DNA from: Torymus aiolomorphi
Taxonomy: Eukaryota > Arthropoda > Insecta > Hymenoptera > Torymidae
Direction: 5' to 3'
DNA length: 64,000 bases
NCBI GenBank assembly: GCA_036365515.1
Contig: CM070873.1
Coordinates: 23,877,085-23,941,084 of the forward strand
In this document: one piece after another, positions 32,842-43,728 of the stretch
Layout of the letters: the number at the start of each line of letters is the position of its first letter
How positions within the stretch are numbered: position 1 is the first letter of the stretch
Translations under genes and position numbers: made by a program
Notes under the pieces: generated by a model
Databases searched by the model: none
Seen by the model: the letters and a program-made list of their open reading frames with translations, nothing else
Told to the model about the DNA's origin: nothing

Positions 32842-33571
32842 GTTCTATTTGATGCTCTAACAAAATTCAGCGGTACGGTCCATGCCACAAGATGTATGAA
32901 TAATATTCAGTTTCATTAATCATGTTATCAAAAATTGAAATTATGGATTTTTCTTGATATTTCAAAAAATTGTAACTTTTTTCCCTTTGCTCGGCGAGTA
33001 TTGATCAAAAAAGCATTTTGAAGGGTTTTCGAAGAAGAATACAAAAAAATTTTGTCGAATAAAAAATATTTGGCCGCAGCCTCAATATCCTTTGATGAAG
33101 GTATACTAAGAAGCAGCCAATCAGAGACTTCCAAAAAGGGTCATAAAATAAATGCTGGCATATTCTACAGGAAAATGCAAACTTTTTGCCAATCAATGTT
33201 TTATACAAAAAGTTTCAAGATTTTGAGTTAAAAAATGAATAAACTTGGATTTTAACCAAAAATTGCAAAAAAATTGAATTTTCAATCTTGCATAGCTCTT
33301 TTATTTTTGCAAATATCAACCTAAAATTTGAGAAACATTTTCTTTTCATAAAAAACTAAAAGAAAACGAGTTTTGAGCTATTTTAAAATTTTGAGCTGCT
33401 GACTTCACCTGAAATATCCCATATATACACACACACTACATTATCCTTATTCATTATTATCAATATTTATCTTGATATGAAATATAATCCGCAACTACAA
33501 TTATAAGATTAATTTTAAATCACATTATTATATTTTTTAAAATAATCAATTTTTATATATAATTAAAACTT
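31739..33571. repeat. 1.8-kb complex palindrome
   Basis: The outer arms match in inverse from 31739 (ttttaattatatagaaaaat) to 33571 and through GGGATATTTCAGGTGAAGTC at 31889 versus 33400-33420. The inner part has a direct partial repeat (about 32150-32290 versus 32555-32640) and different (TA)n tracts, so the arms have rearranged. It is probably a diverged long-TIR element; no coding sequence is seen. Confidence 0.8.
32761..32840. repeat. Poly-A followed by (TA)n tract
   Basis: A run of 26-27 A then about 53 bp of TA, in the right arm of the palindrome. The equivalent left-arm tract (32187-32213) is shorter. Confidence 0.95.
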
Positions 33572-33580
33572 ATATATATA

Positions 33581-33698
<118 letters not shown>

Positions 33699-33865
33699 GC
33701 ACCGGACGCGTATAACGCCTATATACTTATAATCTAACACATCTCTCAATATACACATGTCAGTATATAAAATTCAGAAGAAATCATAATATTATCCCTC
33801 GGCTACTTGGGTTTGAAAATTGTTTAAATAATTGTCTTGCTTGATAATTTTAAGAAGTTGAAATT

Positions 33866-33960
33866 TTTGTAGAATAAAAACACCGTTTTTTAATTAAAAT
33901 ATCGACGTTTCGGACATTTATTTTTTATATGTCCCTCTTCAGAAATCAGAATAATAAAAT
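33866..33960 (-). ncRNA. Hammerhead-like core in a retroelement remnant
   Basis: On the minus strand CTGAAGA (33942-33936), a hairpin with GGACAT opposite ATGTCC, then GAAAC (33911-33907). The region 33866-33925 recurs in inverse at 36575-36632, where only the 3' half of the core is left. It resembles the Penelope-linked core at 10538. The cleavage site and stems I/III are not established. Confidence 0.45.
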
Positions 33961-34189
33961 AAAAAACCGCTGCCAATTCATTGGCCCGTAGCTTCCTCAA
34001 CCGTAATTTGTTGATTCCTTTAATTAATTTTTAATAACAAAATTTATAATTTTTTAAAAAATTTATTGCATAATTATAATTAAATTCATTTATGAATATT
34101 AAAAATTTTTTATTTTTAAATTTATTTATTTATTTATTATTTATTTATATCAAATTTATATAAATTTTGAGCTGATAAATAAAGTTATC

Positions 34190-34350
34190 ATTTGCAAGAA
34201 GTAGAACTGGACTTGACAAGGTAAATGCTTTATGGATTCTTTATAAATTCTGCCGGGGTGAACCTTTATTTATTTAATGAATGTAGAGGTACATAAATCC
34301 ATAAATCATTTACCTTATCAAGACCAGTTCTACTTCTTGCGGTTAATCGA
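34190..34350. repeat. ~150-bp hairpin (GCAAGAAGTAGAACTGG arms)
   Basis: gaagtagaactggacttgac at the left is answered by gaccagttctacttcttgc at the right, with matching AAGGTAAATG / CATTTACCTT inside. It is likely a small MITE. Confidence 0.75.
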
Positions 34351-34734
34351 TGTCATGAAGAAAAGATAAATGCTATATTTCCCAATATGGGGACAAACTA
34401 ATCCATAATTTTCTATGATATAATTTCCTATAATTTCCAATATGGCGACAAATTATCAAAGCACTAGAAAATCCCTTATATATACGCACAACTCACAACG
34501 CACCGCACCGTGTAGGCGTGCATGCAGTACTGCGGGATTCGTGACTAACCCACAGCTTGTTGGACTCGGCCGGAATACATACTGCACTACACGCTACCCT
34601 GATCGGAGCGTCACCTACTCTTATACTATTTTAATTATTGATCAGTTTTGAATACTTAAATTCAAAAATTCAATCTTGAAAATTCAAACATATTACATTT
34701 TGACGCCAATACTATATACTTTTATAATATACTG

Positions 34735-35075
34735 ATGATAACATCATTGGAGTTATGAGTTTAAAAAAAAAAAAACACGTTTTTGTTTTTGATGATAATT
34801 AAAGAACCGTGATAGATAGAAAATTAATTTTTTTTAGAAAATATAGGTATTTTAATTCTCTTTCGAACGCTATCCATCAGATTCGAATAACTCGATCCTA
34901 TCATTAATAAAAATCAAAACACAGTTTTGAGAAAATCGAAAATTTGAAAAAAAAAAACAAAAACGCATCGCCCCAATCAAAAAACGGATTTTTGACCCGC
35001 CATCACGCAAAAGAAGCAAAAAAAAATGAGACCTGTCCGGTCAAAATCGACCGAGTGGAAGCTGAGATCCAGGTG

Positions 35076-35159
<84 letters not shown>

Positions 35160-35279
35160 TTTTTCAAAAACCATGTATTTTGATTCCTAACACCTCGGAA
35201 CACAATTATAACATGTTTTTACAACAACTCAAAATTTTACTATCACAAAGCTTCCTCTAGGAGGAAGCAAAAAGAGACA
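34735..35279. repeat. Interspersed repeat copy A with (AC)n core
   Basis: Shares with 36050-36549 the run AACACGTTTTTG, the CCCGCCATCAC block, GCTGAGATCCAGG, an AC microsatellite, CAGACATTTTTCAAAAA and the tail AAGCTTCCTCTANGAGGAAGC. A partial third copy lies at 35590-35860. Microsatellite length differs (about 75 bp here, about 30 bp in the other). Class unknown. Confidence 0.85.
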
Positions 35280-35493
35280 GTGGACTAGTGATGATGAAGA
35301 GGAAGAAGTTGCTCCCAAAATCTCGCGAGTAGATGTTACAAATGCATACGAACTCGACGTCTGGAATGATCCTAACAAATTAGTTGATCGCTTACAAGTA
35401 CTCGTTGCTGAGCAAAACATGGGAATAAGAACTTACTATGGTGAATTCCGTTTTATTCTTAGTGAACTTCGCAATGCTAGTATCATAAATTAA
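35236..35493 (+). pseudogene. Coding remnant of a transposon-type protein, C terminus
   Basis: The frame reads LPLGGSKKRQWTSDDEEEEV, then ELDVWNDPNKLVDRLQVLVA and ILSELRNASIIN ending in TAA. The pattern DPxxLxxRLxLLxA followed by an SxxxEL helix and a hydrophobic end resembles the C-terminal tail of a protein family often seen in transposon contexts. Sequence before 35236 belongs to the interspersed repeat. I infer a fragment of an element protein; its function is unknown. Confidence 0.45.
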
Positions 35494-36049
35494 TCTTTCA
35501 AAGTTATATTGACCTAGCAACCCGTTACACCCACCAACCAAACCACTAATAAATTGATATCATAACTAATCCATCATTTTTTGAAGATAGGAGATAGGAT
35601 TAAAGAGTTATAAGCTTTTTTGAAAAAAACACGTTTTTGTTTTTGTTCATAACAAAAGAACTGTGATAGCCAGACATAAATTTTTTTTCCCAAATATAGA
35701 TATTTTAATTCTCTTTCGAATGCTACCCATCCGATCCAGATACATAAAGCCGTTCTCGAGAAATTACGATTTGAAAAAAAGGTTAAAAAAACTTTAACCT
35801 CAAATATCTCTGAAATTTCTAGACCAATCATTTTGCCCAAAGAACTCGGCCGAGAACTATACAAAATCTATCGCTACAAGGAATTTTAAAGCGATTAAGT
35901 CAATTTTACTTCCGTAATCGTTGGACATAGAAAACTCGTTTTTTTCATTTTTCAATTTTTTTCTCAAAAACTAACCAAAAGAATGGGTTCAAATTTTTAG
36001 AGCTTATAGCTATTTATATTCTACATTATCGTGATTTTTCTTGAAAAAA

Positions 36050-36549
36050 TTGACTGTTTAGTTTGGGAGTTATAAGCTTAAAAAAAAAAAAAACACGTTT
36101 TTGTCAATAACAAGAGAACCGGGATAGCTAGAGAAATTTTTTTTTTTTTTGGAAATTATAGGTTTTTTTACGCTCTTTTGAATGCTACCCATCAGATTTA
36201 AATATCTCGATTCTATCATTGAAAAAAAGCCAAAAACAATTTTGAGAAAATCGAAAATTCGAAATAAAACAAAAACGAATCGGCCCAATCAAAAAACGGA
36301 TTTTTGACCCGCCATCACACAAAAAAACAAAAAGAATGAGACATGTCCGGTTAAAATCGATCAAGTAGAAGCTGAGATCCAGGCGTATACACACACACAC
36401 ACGCGCGCGCGCACACACATACATCCATACAGACATTTTTCAAAAATCATGTATTTTGGTTCCTAACACCTCGGAACACAATTATAACATGTTTTTACAA
36501 CAACTCAAAATTTTACTATCACAAAGCTTCCTCTACGAGGAAGCAAAAA
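36050..36549. repeat. Interspersed repeat copy B
   Basis: Same arrangement as copy A at 34735-35279. It ends at the same AAGCTTCCTC...GAGGAAGC hairpin and is followed by the hammerhead-like half core at 36565. Confidence 0.85.
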
Positions 36550-36727
36550 ATAAATTCCGGGCATATAAAAAAATAATGTCCGAAACGTCGATATTTTAAT
36601 TAAAAAACGGTGTTTTTATTCTACAAAAATTTGATCACCACTATAAGAAACACCGAGATTGGTAGTAACAAGGCCATCAACTTCTTAAAATTATCAATTA
36701 TATGGATTCTACCATCAGCAGCTGAAA

Positions 36728-37010
36728 ATAATTGTCTTGCTTATTGTTGCACGTCTACGAAATTCCCTTATATGCGTGGACCTCACATCCCGCCTACTTG
36801 GGTTTGAAAATTTTTTAAATAATTGTCTTGCTTATTGTTGCACGTCTACGAAATTCCTTAATATGCGTGGACCTCGCGCCCCCCGGCTATACTTAGATTT
36901 AAAAATTATTTAAATAATCGGTTTGCTTATTTTTTCATGTATACATAACTTCCTTATATGCGTGGACCTCGTGTTTCGCGGCTACTTGGGTATAAAAATT
37001 ATTTAACACG
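36728..37010. repeat. Three tandem units of ~92 bp
   Basis: TTGTCTTGCTTATTGTTGCA starts at about 36732 and 36824 and a diverged third unit at about 36916. Each contains TTATATGCGTGGACCTC and CTACTTGGGT. Part of the unit also occurs at 33795-33840. Confidence 0.85.
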
Positions 37011-38418
37011 TGAATCCATAAGAAATAAATTTTTATGTACAAAAAATACTATCCGCCATTTTGAATACCGTCATTTTGAACTTCCATATGAAATCACGTA
37101 AACATTAACGAAAATGGTCGCAAGATGCGATATATTCACTTCCTGGCCATACTCCTCATTGATTTCGCTCAGAAAACATTGATTCTTTGAAAAAAATTTT
37201 TGTTAAAAACATGAATTTTTGCTAAAAAGGCAAACATAACCTATCTAAATCAAATTTTTATCAAAAACTAATAGCAGATTCGAAAAGATCATACAATTTT
37301 ACGTCGATAATGACTGGTCTCAAATTTTTCTGAGACAGTTTTCGTTGAACTTAAGGTGACTGAAAAAACTTGAAAAAGTGCTCAAAAAAAACTCAGCTCG
37401 TTTATTTCTGTAAATTTTGTAGCGACATGAGCTATGCATCCTTCTCGAAACGAATCTAATCAAATTTGTATTTTAAAATTAATTTTAAATAAATATAAAT
37501 ATAAATATTAATTATTAATATAAATATAAATATATATATAAATATTCCCCTCTCTCTCTCTCTCTCAAAAATTAAAAGTGATCTTGTATAATTTTTTTAA
37601 ATTTTTTATTTATTTTCGCGAAAAGCTCGAACATTCATTAACAATTCAACATTTACAAATATGAAGATTATAAAGATTATTTTTTTTATAATGATGCATT
37701 TACATAACGTGTATATAACATTATTTATTCTTTTTAAGAATTATATAGCATTTTTACACGATTCTTTGTTTGGGAAATATGTATATGGTGGTATGTTCTT
37801 TTTATAATTTTATATTTTAAAATTTATTAATATTTTATTGTAGTCGAAAAGAGCGCAGAGCTGTCACTATAGTTGATTTAAACAAATCAAGGCTATTTTA
37901 AATTATACATTGGATATAAAAATATGAAGTTCCTATGTGTCACGGTCACGTATACGTTTAAATATTATCGGAATGATATATGAGTTACAAATCATAATTA
38001 TTTATTATTTATTACACAATAGTCAACGATAGAAAAGTGTTATTTAATAAGTTATAGGACTCCTAAGGTCCTTGCTAAAAGTTAGTTTTTAACGTTAAAA
38101 CTACGATAAATAATTTATTGTAAAACAATAAAATAATATGAGCTCACGTGATTTATGTATAAATGCAATTCAAACATTATAAGCTTTAAAAATTAGAAAT
38201 CAAAATAAGATTGTAGCATTCGTATCTCACTTTTTCAATAATTTTGATTTTATGGTATTTCTGATGTTAAAGCTTATAATAGTCCAATTGCGTTTATAAT
38301 TCACAGATTTCAAGAACTAAACATTAGTCAATTGCTTTAAACGATTATTATTTATCACAGTTTTAAAGTCAAAAACTAACTTTGGACAAGAACCTTATCA
38401 GTTATGCAACCTTATATA
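37011..38418. other. AT-rich stretch with an imperfect inverted pair
   Basis: Only a (TA)/(TC) simple stretch near 37500-37566 and an imperfect inverted pair (about 38068-38255 against 38265-38395, core AAAAGTTAGTTTTTAAC) are evident. No gene is supported. Confidence 0.5.
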
Positions 38419-38964
38419 CTATTTTTCATGAGCTACTATTGTTAAGCGTGGCTTCTGTAAAATACGTTCTATCTCCGGCCGAACTGAATTCTCTATAAAA
38501 TTCATCCTAGCTTGCAGGTTGAGGTCGCAGTAATGATCAATAGAGGTAAAAAATCCCATTCTCTTCTTATTGTTTTCCTGAGCTTCCCTCAGTTTCATTT
38601 CCAGTTCGTCGATCTCTTTCTTGTGCTTATCGGAACACTCTCTAATCTTCTCATCGTACTGTTTCTTTGAGATCAAGCCGAGTTTCTGCTCTACCGCGTA
38701 AATATGCTTCTTGATCTGGGCCCTGAAAGTGTGTAGCACCCTCTCGACGTAAAGGTTATATTCCCGACTCTCCTCTAAACCCAGCAGTTTATCGACAAAC
38801 TGCATAAGCTCCGAGCAATGCACAAGATCATAAGCCGATATCTTGTTTTCGATACGTTGGTCCACCGTCTCCAAAAGATGCATTTTTCTGTGAAAGCTAG
38901 TACCCGACACCAACATCTTATCAATATTTTCCATCGCCCATTTGTGAAACGATTTTTCTCCCAT
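38419..38964 (-). CDS. Intact 181-aa ORF, unrecognised, coiled-coil prone
   Basis: An uninterrupted frame of 546 bp with balanced base composition in very AT-rich surroundings, from ATG at 38964 to a stop at 38419. The protein is charged. Residues about 90-140 (KKQYDEKIRECSDKHKKEID then EMKLREAQENNKK) look like a coiled coil. No signal peptide, membrane segment or known motif is seen. The first codons lie in a 23-bp inverted repeat (38938-38960 against 39019-39041). It could be an intronless host gene, a retroposed copy or a transposon or viral accessory protein. I do not recognise it. Confidence 0.6.
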   Translation of the reverse strand: MGEKSFHKWAMENIDKMLVSGTSFHRKMHLLETVDQRIENKISAYDLVHCSELMQFVDKLLGLEESREYNLYVERVLHTFRAQIKKHIYAVEQKLGLISKKQYDEKIRECSDKHKKEIDELEMKLREAQENNKKRMGFFTSIDHYCDLNLQARMNFIENSVRPEIERILQKPRLTIVAHEK

Positions 38965-39310
38965 TGTCTAGCCATTTAATGGCGAGTTGACCAAATCGCT
39001 AAAATATTGCTAGAAAATACGAGAAAAATCGTTTCACAAATGGAAAAAAAGTGGACGATTGTTACCAGGGTACTAGCACATCCCTATTTGTCATTATTCT
39101 TTCTCAATTTTGAACTTTCTATAATATTGCGCATCTTGGGAGGACAAGAGAAGTCTAGAGCTGCTTTAGCAGGGGTGGTCCACCGATCTCCCATACATAC
39201 TTGGCAGGCCCGACGGTTTGCAGTTTACCGGTGGACTATTTCAATGTTGAATACTAAATTTTTACATACATTCATTAACAATGTTTATACCTATAAGTCC
39301 ACTATAAATA

Positions 39311-39866
39311 CACTGAAAAAAATTTTAGGCTGTAGAAACCATAGTTTCGATTTGCTGTACTAACACTATTTATAGTGTTCATGTACCCTTACAGACGGCT
39401 GAAGCAGCTATTCATTTGTATAATGTAACGACACTATTGGTCAGATGCGGGAAATGTACTTGTACAGCTCTGACAGCAGTACGATTTAGTTTTGCCACTG
39501 GTATTTGTTTGTTGACAACGCTACAACGCGAAGCCGATGTTCATGTTCTAACCTAAAAAAGTCAAGAGACCGGCCACATCAACCGCATGTTTGCAATCCG
39601 CTTTTGCGTATTTCATCTGTAATCAGTGTACTTATCAATCGAGATTATTTTAATGAAAAATGTGTATGCATGGCGAATCATAACCTATTTAATGCTCCGA
39701 CAAAAAAACTCTATACATTAGTGCTTTCAGTGTATCTTGTACAGCTCTCACAACTGTACGAATAATTTTACTATATCTATAAAATTCAGCAGAAAGAAAA
39801 TCAGCCGAACAGTACTGTTGTCAGAGCCGTACTTTCAGTTCTTACAACGTGAAATTTTTTTCAGTG
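39311..39866. mobile_element. 556-bp TA-flanked foldback (CACTGAAAAAAATTTT ends)
   Basis: Begins CACTGAAAAAAATTTTAGG and ends AAATTTTTTTCAGTG with TA at 39309-39310 and 39867-39868. Inverted symmetry is limited to the ends and a few inner words (TGTACAGCTCT). Confidence 0.72.
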
Positions 39867-40371
39867 TAATTACATATATTTGCTCTAATTTGTAATTGAT
39901 AGCGTTTAAGTACAATATCTCTACATGTGCAGATCATGATTTGCTTTCATTACCCAAAAGTATTTTTCCTTGTGTCCGTCTTTTTTTAAACGGGAATGAA
40001 ATTAAATTCATATATTTTTATAGTCTACTTACAAGTGCTTTACATTTTACTAACCATTTTATAAGCAACCTATTTTGTATCCTTTTACACTTTCTGTTTG
40101 AAAACAGAGTGATAGATTTACGGATTAATATTTAGTACGTAGAAGCAAGCAACCCATTTATACATTTTACCTGATCTTTAAACATATGAATGTTTATATG
40201 AAAATGACCATGTCTTACACCTTTAAACGGAGAAAAATTTGATTTGGAAAATTACCATTAATCTTATCAAAGCGAAGATATACTCTGATTCTGACGCTTT
40301 TTACTACTATTATAGGATTTTCTACTATTGTAATGTATTACTTTTACAACTTTCATTTTAAGTATTACAAG

Positions 40372-41014
40372 CCCGTATGGAAAAAAAGAAATGTATGAAA
40401 CCGTATACAACCGTACAAAACTGTATAAAAACGTATAAAACCGGATCTAAACATTGGTTTTTGGACAACTTTATACGTTTTAATACGTTTTGATATGTTT
40501 TAATGCGGTTTCATACGGTTTCTAACATTTTAATACGGTTTTCTACGATTTACAACGATTTTATACAAATTCATACGGTTTTTTACGTTTTACAGAATTT
40601 ATAAAACGTAAAAATCGTAAAAACGTAATTAAGTTTTTATAAACATAAAAATATAATTTATTTATTTATTTTTCTATTTATTTTTTTTTATTTTGTATGA
40701 AAATGTATTAAACTGTATAAAAATGTATAAAACCGTATAAAAATGTAATAGATTTGAAAAAATCTACGGAAATATACATAAATATACATTTTTATACGGT
40801 TTCCTATGTTTTATTACATTAACCTTTTTACAAAGTTGACATGGAAGAATTTCTGAATTGTAAGAAAATGTATTAAACTGTATAAAAATTTATAAAAATG
40901 TATAAAAATGTATAAAACCGTATAAAATATGTCCAAAAACCAATAGAAAGGTTCATTTTTATACGTTTTTATACGTTTTCCTATGGTTTCATACATTTAT
41001 TATTTCCATACGGG
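40372..41014. mobile_element. Foldback of degenerate CGTATAAAA words, CCCGTATGG ends
   Basis: CCCGTATGGAAAAAAAG at the left, TATTTCCATACGGG at the right. The interior consists of variants of AAACCGTATAAAA, which switch to the complement around CAAAAACCAAT-like hubs. Close relatives lie at 55948 and 57016. Confidence 0.8.
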
Positions 41015-41507
41015 AGTGTCGAGATAACTTTCTACTACATTTATATTTGTAATATACTATTAAAAGTATCTTCTTTTTTTTATAAAAAATATGAAACATT
41101 ACTATATTTTATGGCAAAAACTGCGAAGACTTGATATTCGAATGCAGGAGTTACAAAAATTTTGATATTTAATTCTAAGTTTTACAATGATTTATGGTAA
41201 AAATTATGATGTGTGAAATGCGCATGCGCGTGGCGAACACGCGCAGTCTGCTGCTCTGTCTTACCGACGTCCCTAATTTTCAGGTTATCTAGATCTCACA
41301 CAATATGTTTTGGAACACAAAACTGGTCGGATATAATAAATTCCTATTTATTTTTACTTTTATAAATACATTATCAGTTGCCAATTTTCCTTTACGTTAA
41401 TTATAATGCCATATATTAATTGAAATTCAACAACGCGTCTAACTCAAATCTGCCATACATCTAGCGATAGCGAATGTACAAGTTCCAAAAATTTGTAGTC
41501 TAATGTT

Positions 41508-41580
41508 GTTATGGGTAAGTGGTTAGAGCGTCCGACTGCCGTGCCAAGGGTCGAGGGATCGAATCCGGCCGTCTCCGTCG
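41508..41580 (+). ncRNA. tRNA-like sequence with Pol III boxes
   Basis: GGGTAAGTGGTTAGAGCG resembles an A box and GGGATCGAATCC a B box, with a T5 run at about 41590. The stems do not form a good cloverleaf. As with 9189-9262, it lies inside a CACGGAGA foldback. Confidence 0.55.
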
Positions 41581-42047
41581 AAAAAAAATTTTTAATTTTC
41601 TTTATTCTTTACTTTAATTTATTTCTTGTATTTCTTGTATTAATGATATATGTGAGTGCAGCAACCTTGAAATATATAATAGAATATCACGAATAACCAC
41701 GATAACAGAAATGAAAATTAAAGTTTAAAAATTTTTAACTCGAAAAATATTTCCTATACGAGTTGTTATAAAATTTACCATATTAAATTGGAAACATTAA
41801 TAGAAAATTTGTCTGTCTCCGTTTTACTATGAAAAATTGTAATTTTTCCTATAGAAATTTGTAAATTTTGCTACATGATTTCTCTCCGTGTATCTCTAAC
41901 CGGCGGGCTCGCCAAGTATGTATGGGAGATCTGGGGATCACCCCTGCTAGAGCAGCTCTAGACTTCTCTTGTCCTCCCAAGATGCGTAATATTATAGAAA
42001 GTTCAAAATTGAGAAAGAATAATAAACAATAGGGATACGTTGGTAAC

Positions 42048-43728
42048 TATGTAATTTTTTTATATTGGCTTTGACTCTTCATAAATATCTGAAAAAATTC
42101 TTATGAATTTTAGAAATAAAAAAGAAGACATTATAGTTATATAATTAAAATAATTTTCGCCCACACGGGCGTAAAGTGCGTAGATTCTATAGAGTTTTGT
42201 AGGAGTATATGAGCTATTACGCCTCTTGGGCGTTAAGTAGTACTTTATGCCCGCTGAATGAATAATTTTGAAGTTACAACGTGAGCGTAAAATGTAAATG
42301 TTTACACGCGAGGTACGAAAAGTTCTATTATGTCAGTGAAGTTTACTTATAGGTACTTGCAGGCTACAATATAGTACATTACGCACCAAGAGAGGGAAGT
42401 AAGACATCCCAACCCGCGTGTGATATTAACGCCCGAGCCGAAGGCGAGGGCGGTAAACACGCGGGTTGAGATGTTCTATACTTCCCTCCCGTGTTGCGTA
42501 TACTATTTTGTCTCATGTATTCCCTGGAGGAAAGTATATTATTGTCTTTTCACCCTGATCTCAGGGTCTTAAGTGCCACATAACCTCACTCCTAAAACTA
42601 CGAGGCTTATGCACGTTTCTAATTTTCTGCCGACTAGCGCCGCCTGCAGGTGATTTGCGGCCCGAGCGGCAGCGAGGGCTGCAACACGCAGGCGGCGCCA
42701 GCCGGGCCAAAAATTAGAGAAACGCGCATGCGCGTCGCAGTTTCTAGGCGTGAGGGAAGGTGGCACTTTCGGTCGTGAGAGCAGGGTGGGAAGACAACAC
42801 TTTCCGACAGGGTATGAGACAAAATTGATTTTAGTAATTTCTTGTGTTTAATTTGTATAGAAGAATGAACAAATTTGAAAACATTTCTGAGAACAGTCAT
42901 ACAATCTTTCCGGAGAATTGTTTGCATTACATGACGATAATTCACAACTTTCGTTTGTTTTATTTGCAGTGAATAATTTGAATGTACTGCTTACATATAA
43001 TTTGTTCTTCTTTTAAAAAATCATAAATATTATTTTATAGATTATACAGAAAAAACTTATATAATTTCCTTACTTTATACTTTCATAGAAAGTTTTATTA
43101 ACAATATTATTTGTACAGTCATGAAAAAAATTATTACAATTTGTAGAGAGTGCTTAGTGAATAAATGAAATTAGAAGAAATACAAGATTAGACAAATTGT
43201 GTTGTTAGAACATACCTAAAAATTAGTTTTTTAAAGAACGTGTTGATTGTTTTAAAAAAATATTTAAGCTCTGATTAATGTTCTGGGTACAGAGTTTGAC
43301 GGATGTTGAGAGAGAGGGAGAGAGGAGAGAGAGAGGGAGACAGAGAGGGAGAGAGAGGGCGAGAGAGAGAGAGAGGAAGAGAGACTAATACTTGCCTTAA
43401 ATTAAACTTTTGTAAAAAATTTTTTTAGATAGATTTCACAATTTTATAAGAGAAAATAATAATTACATAAGGTGAAAACGTTATGAGAGTTTATTATAGT
43501 ATATTATTAATAACATTATTATATGGTAGTATTGTTATTCATAAAAGTTTTAAATTTGAAAGTTTTTTAAGGGGCTCGATAAAATAATTACACGAGTAAA
43601 ATTTTTTGGAATAATATAATCAGTCGTGTATTTTTTTAGGGATGATGTTAAATTAACAATACTATTAATTGTAAAGTCATATGAAAATAATTCTTTTTAT
43701 TTTTATAGATTCTAGGAAAAACTTATAC
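42048..43728. other. Non-coding stretch with GC-rich hairpins and a GA-rich microsatellite
   Basis: 42120-42800 holds short GC-rich hairpins (for example CGCCCGAGCCGAAGGCGAGGGCG near 42430). 43308-43385 is a (GA)n-rich tract. The remainder is AT-rich. No supported gene. Confidence 0.55.

Larger units (their letters stand above)
40226..41890. mobile_element. TA-family foldback carrying a tRNA-like core and a nested repeat
   Basis: The right end TTTCTCTCCGTG is followed by TA (41891-41892); the left end reads AACGGAGAAAAATTT after TA, so its first base is mutated from C. A tRNA-like segment lies near the right end and a 643-bp foldback is inserted at 40372. Confidence 0.68.
39061..42047. mobile_element. 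3-kb foldback with two nested TA-family elements
   Basis: Arms 39061-39210 and about 41903-42047 match in inverse (GAAAGTTCAAAATTGAGAAAG, CTTCTCTTGTCCTCCCAAGATGCG). Within lie a TA element (39311-39866) and a second, larger one (40226-41890), the latter itself hosting a CCCGTATGG foldback. Confidence 0.82.
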
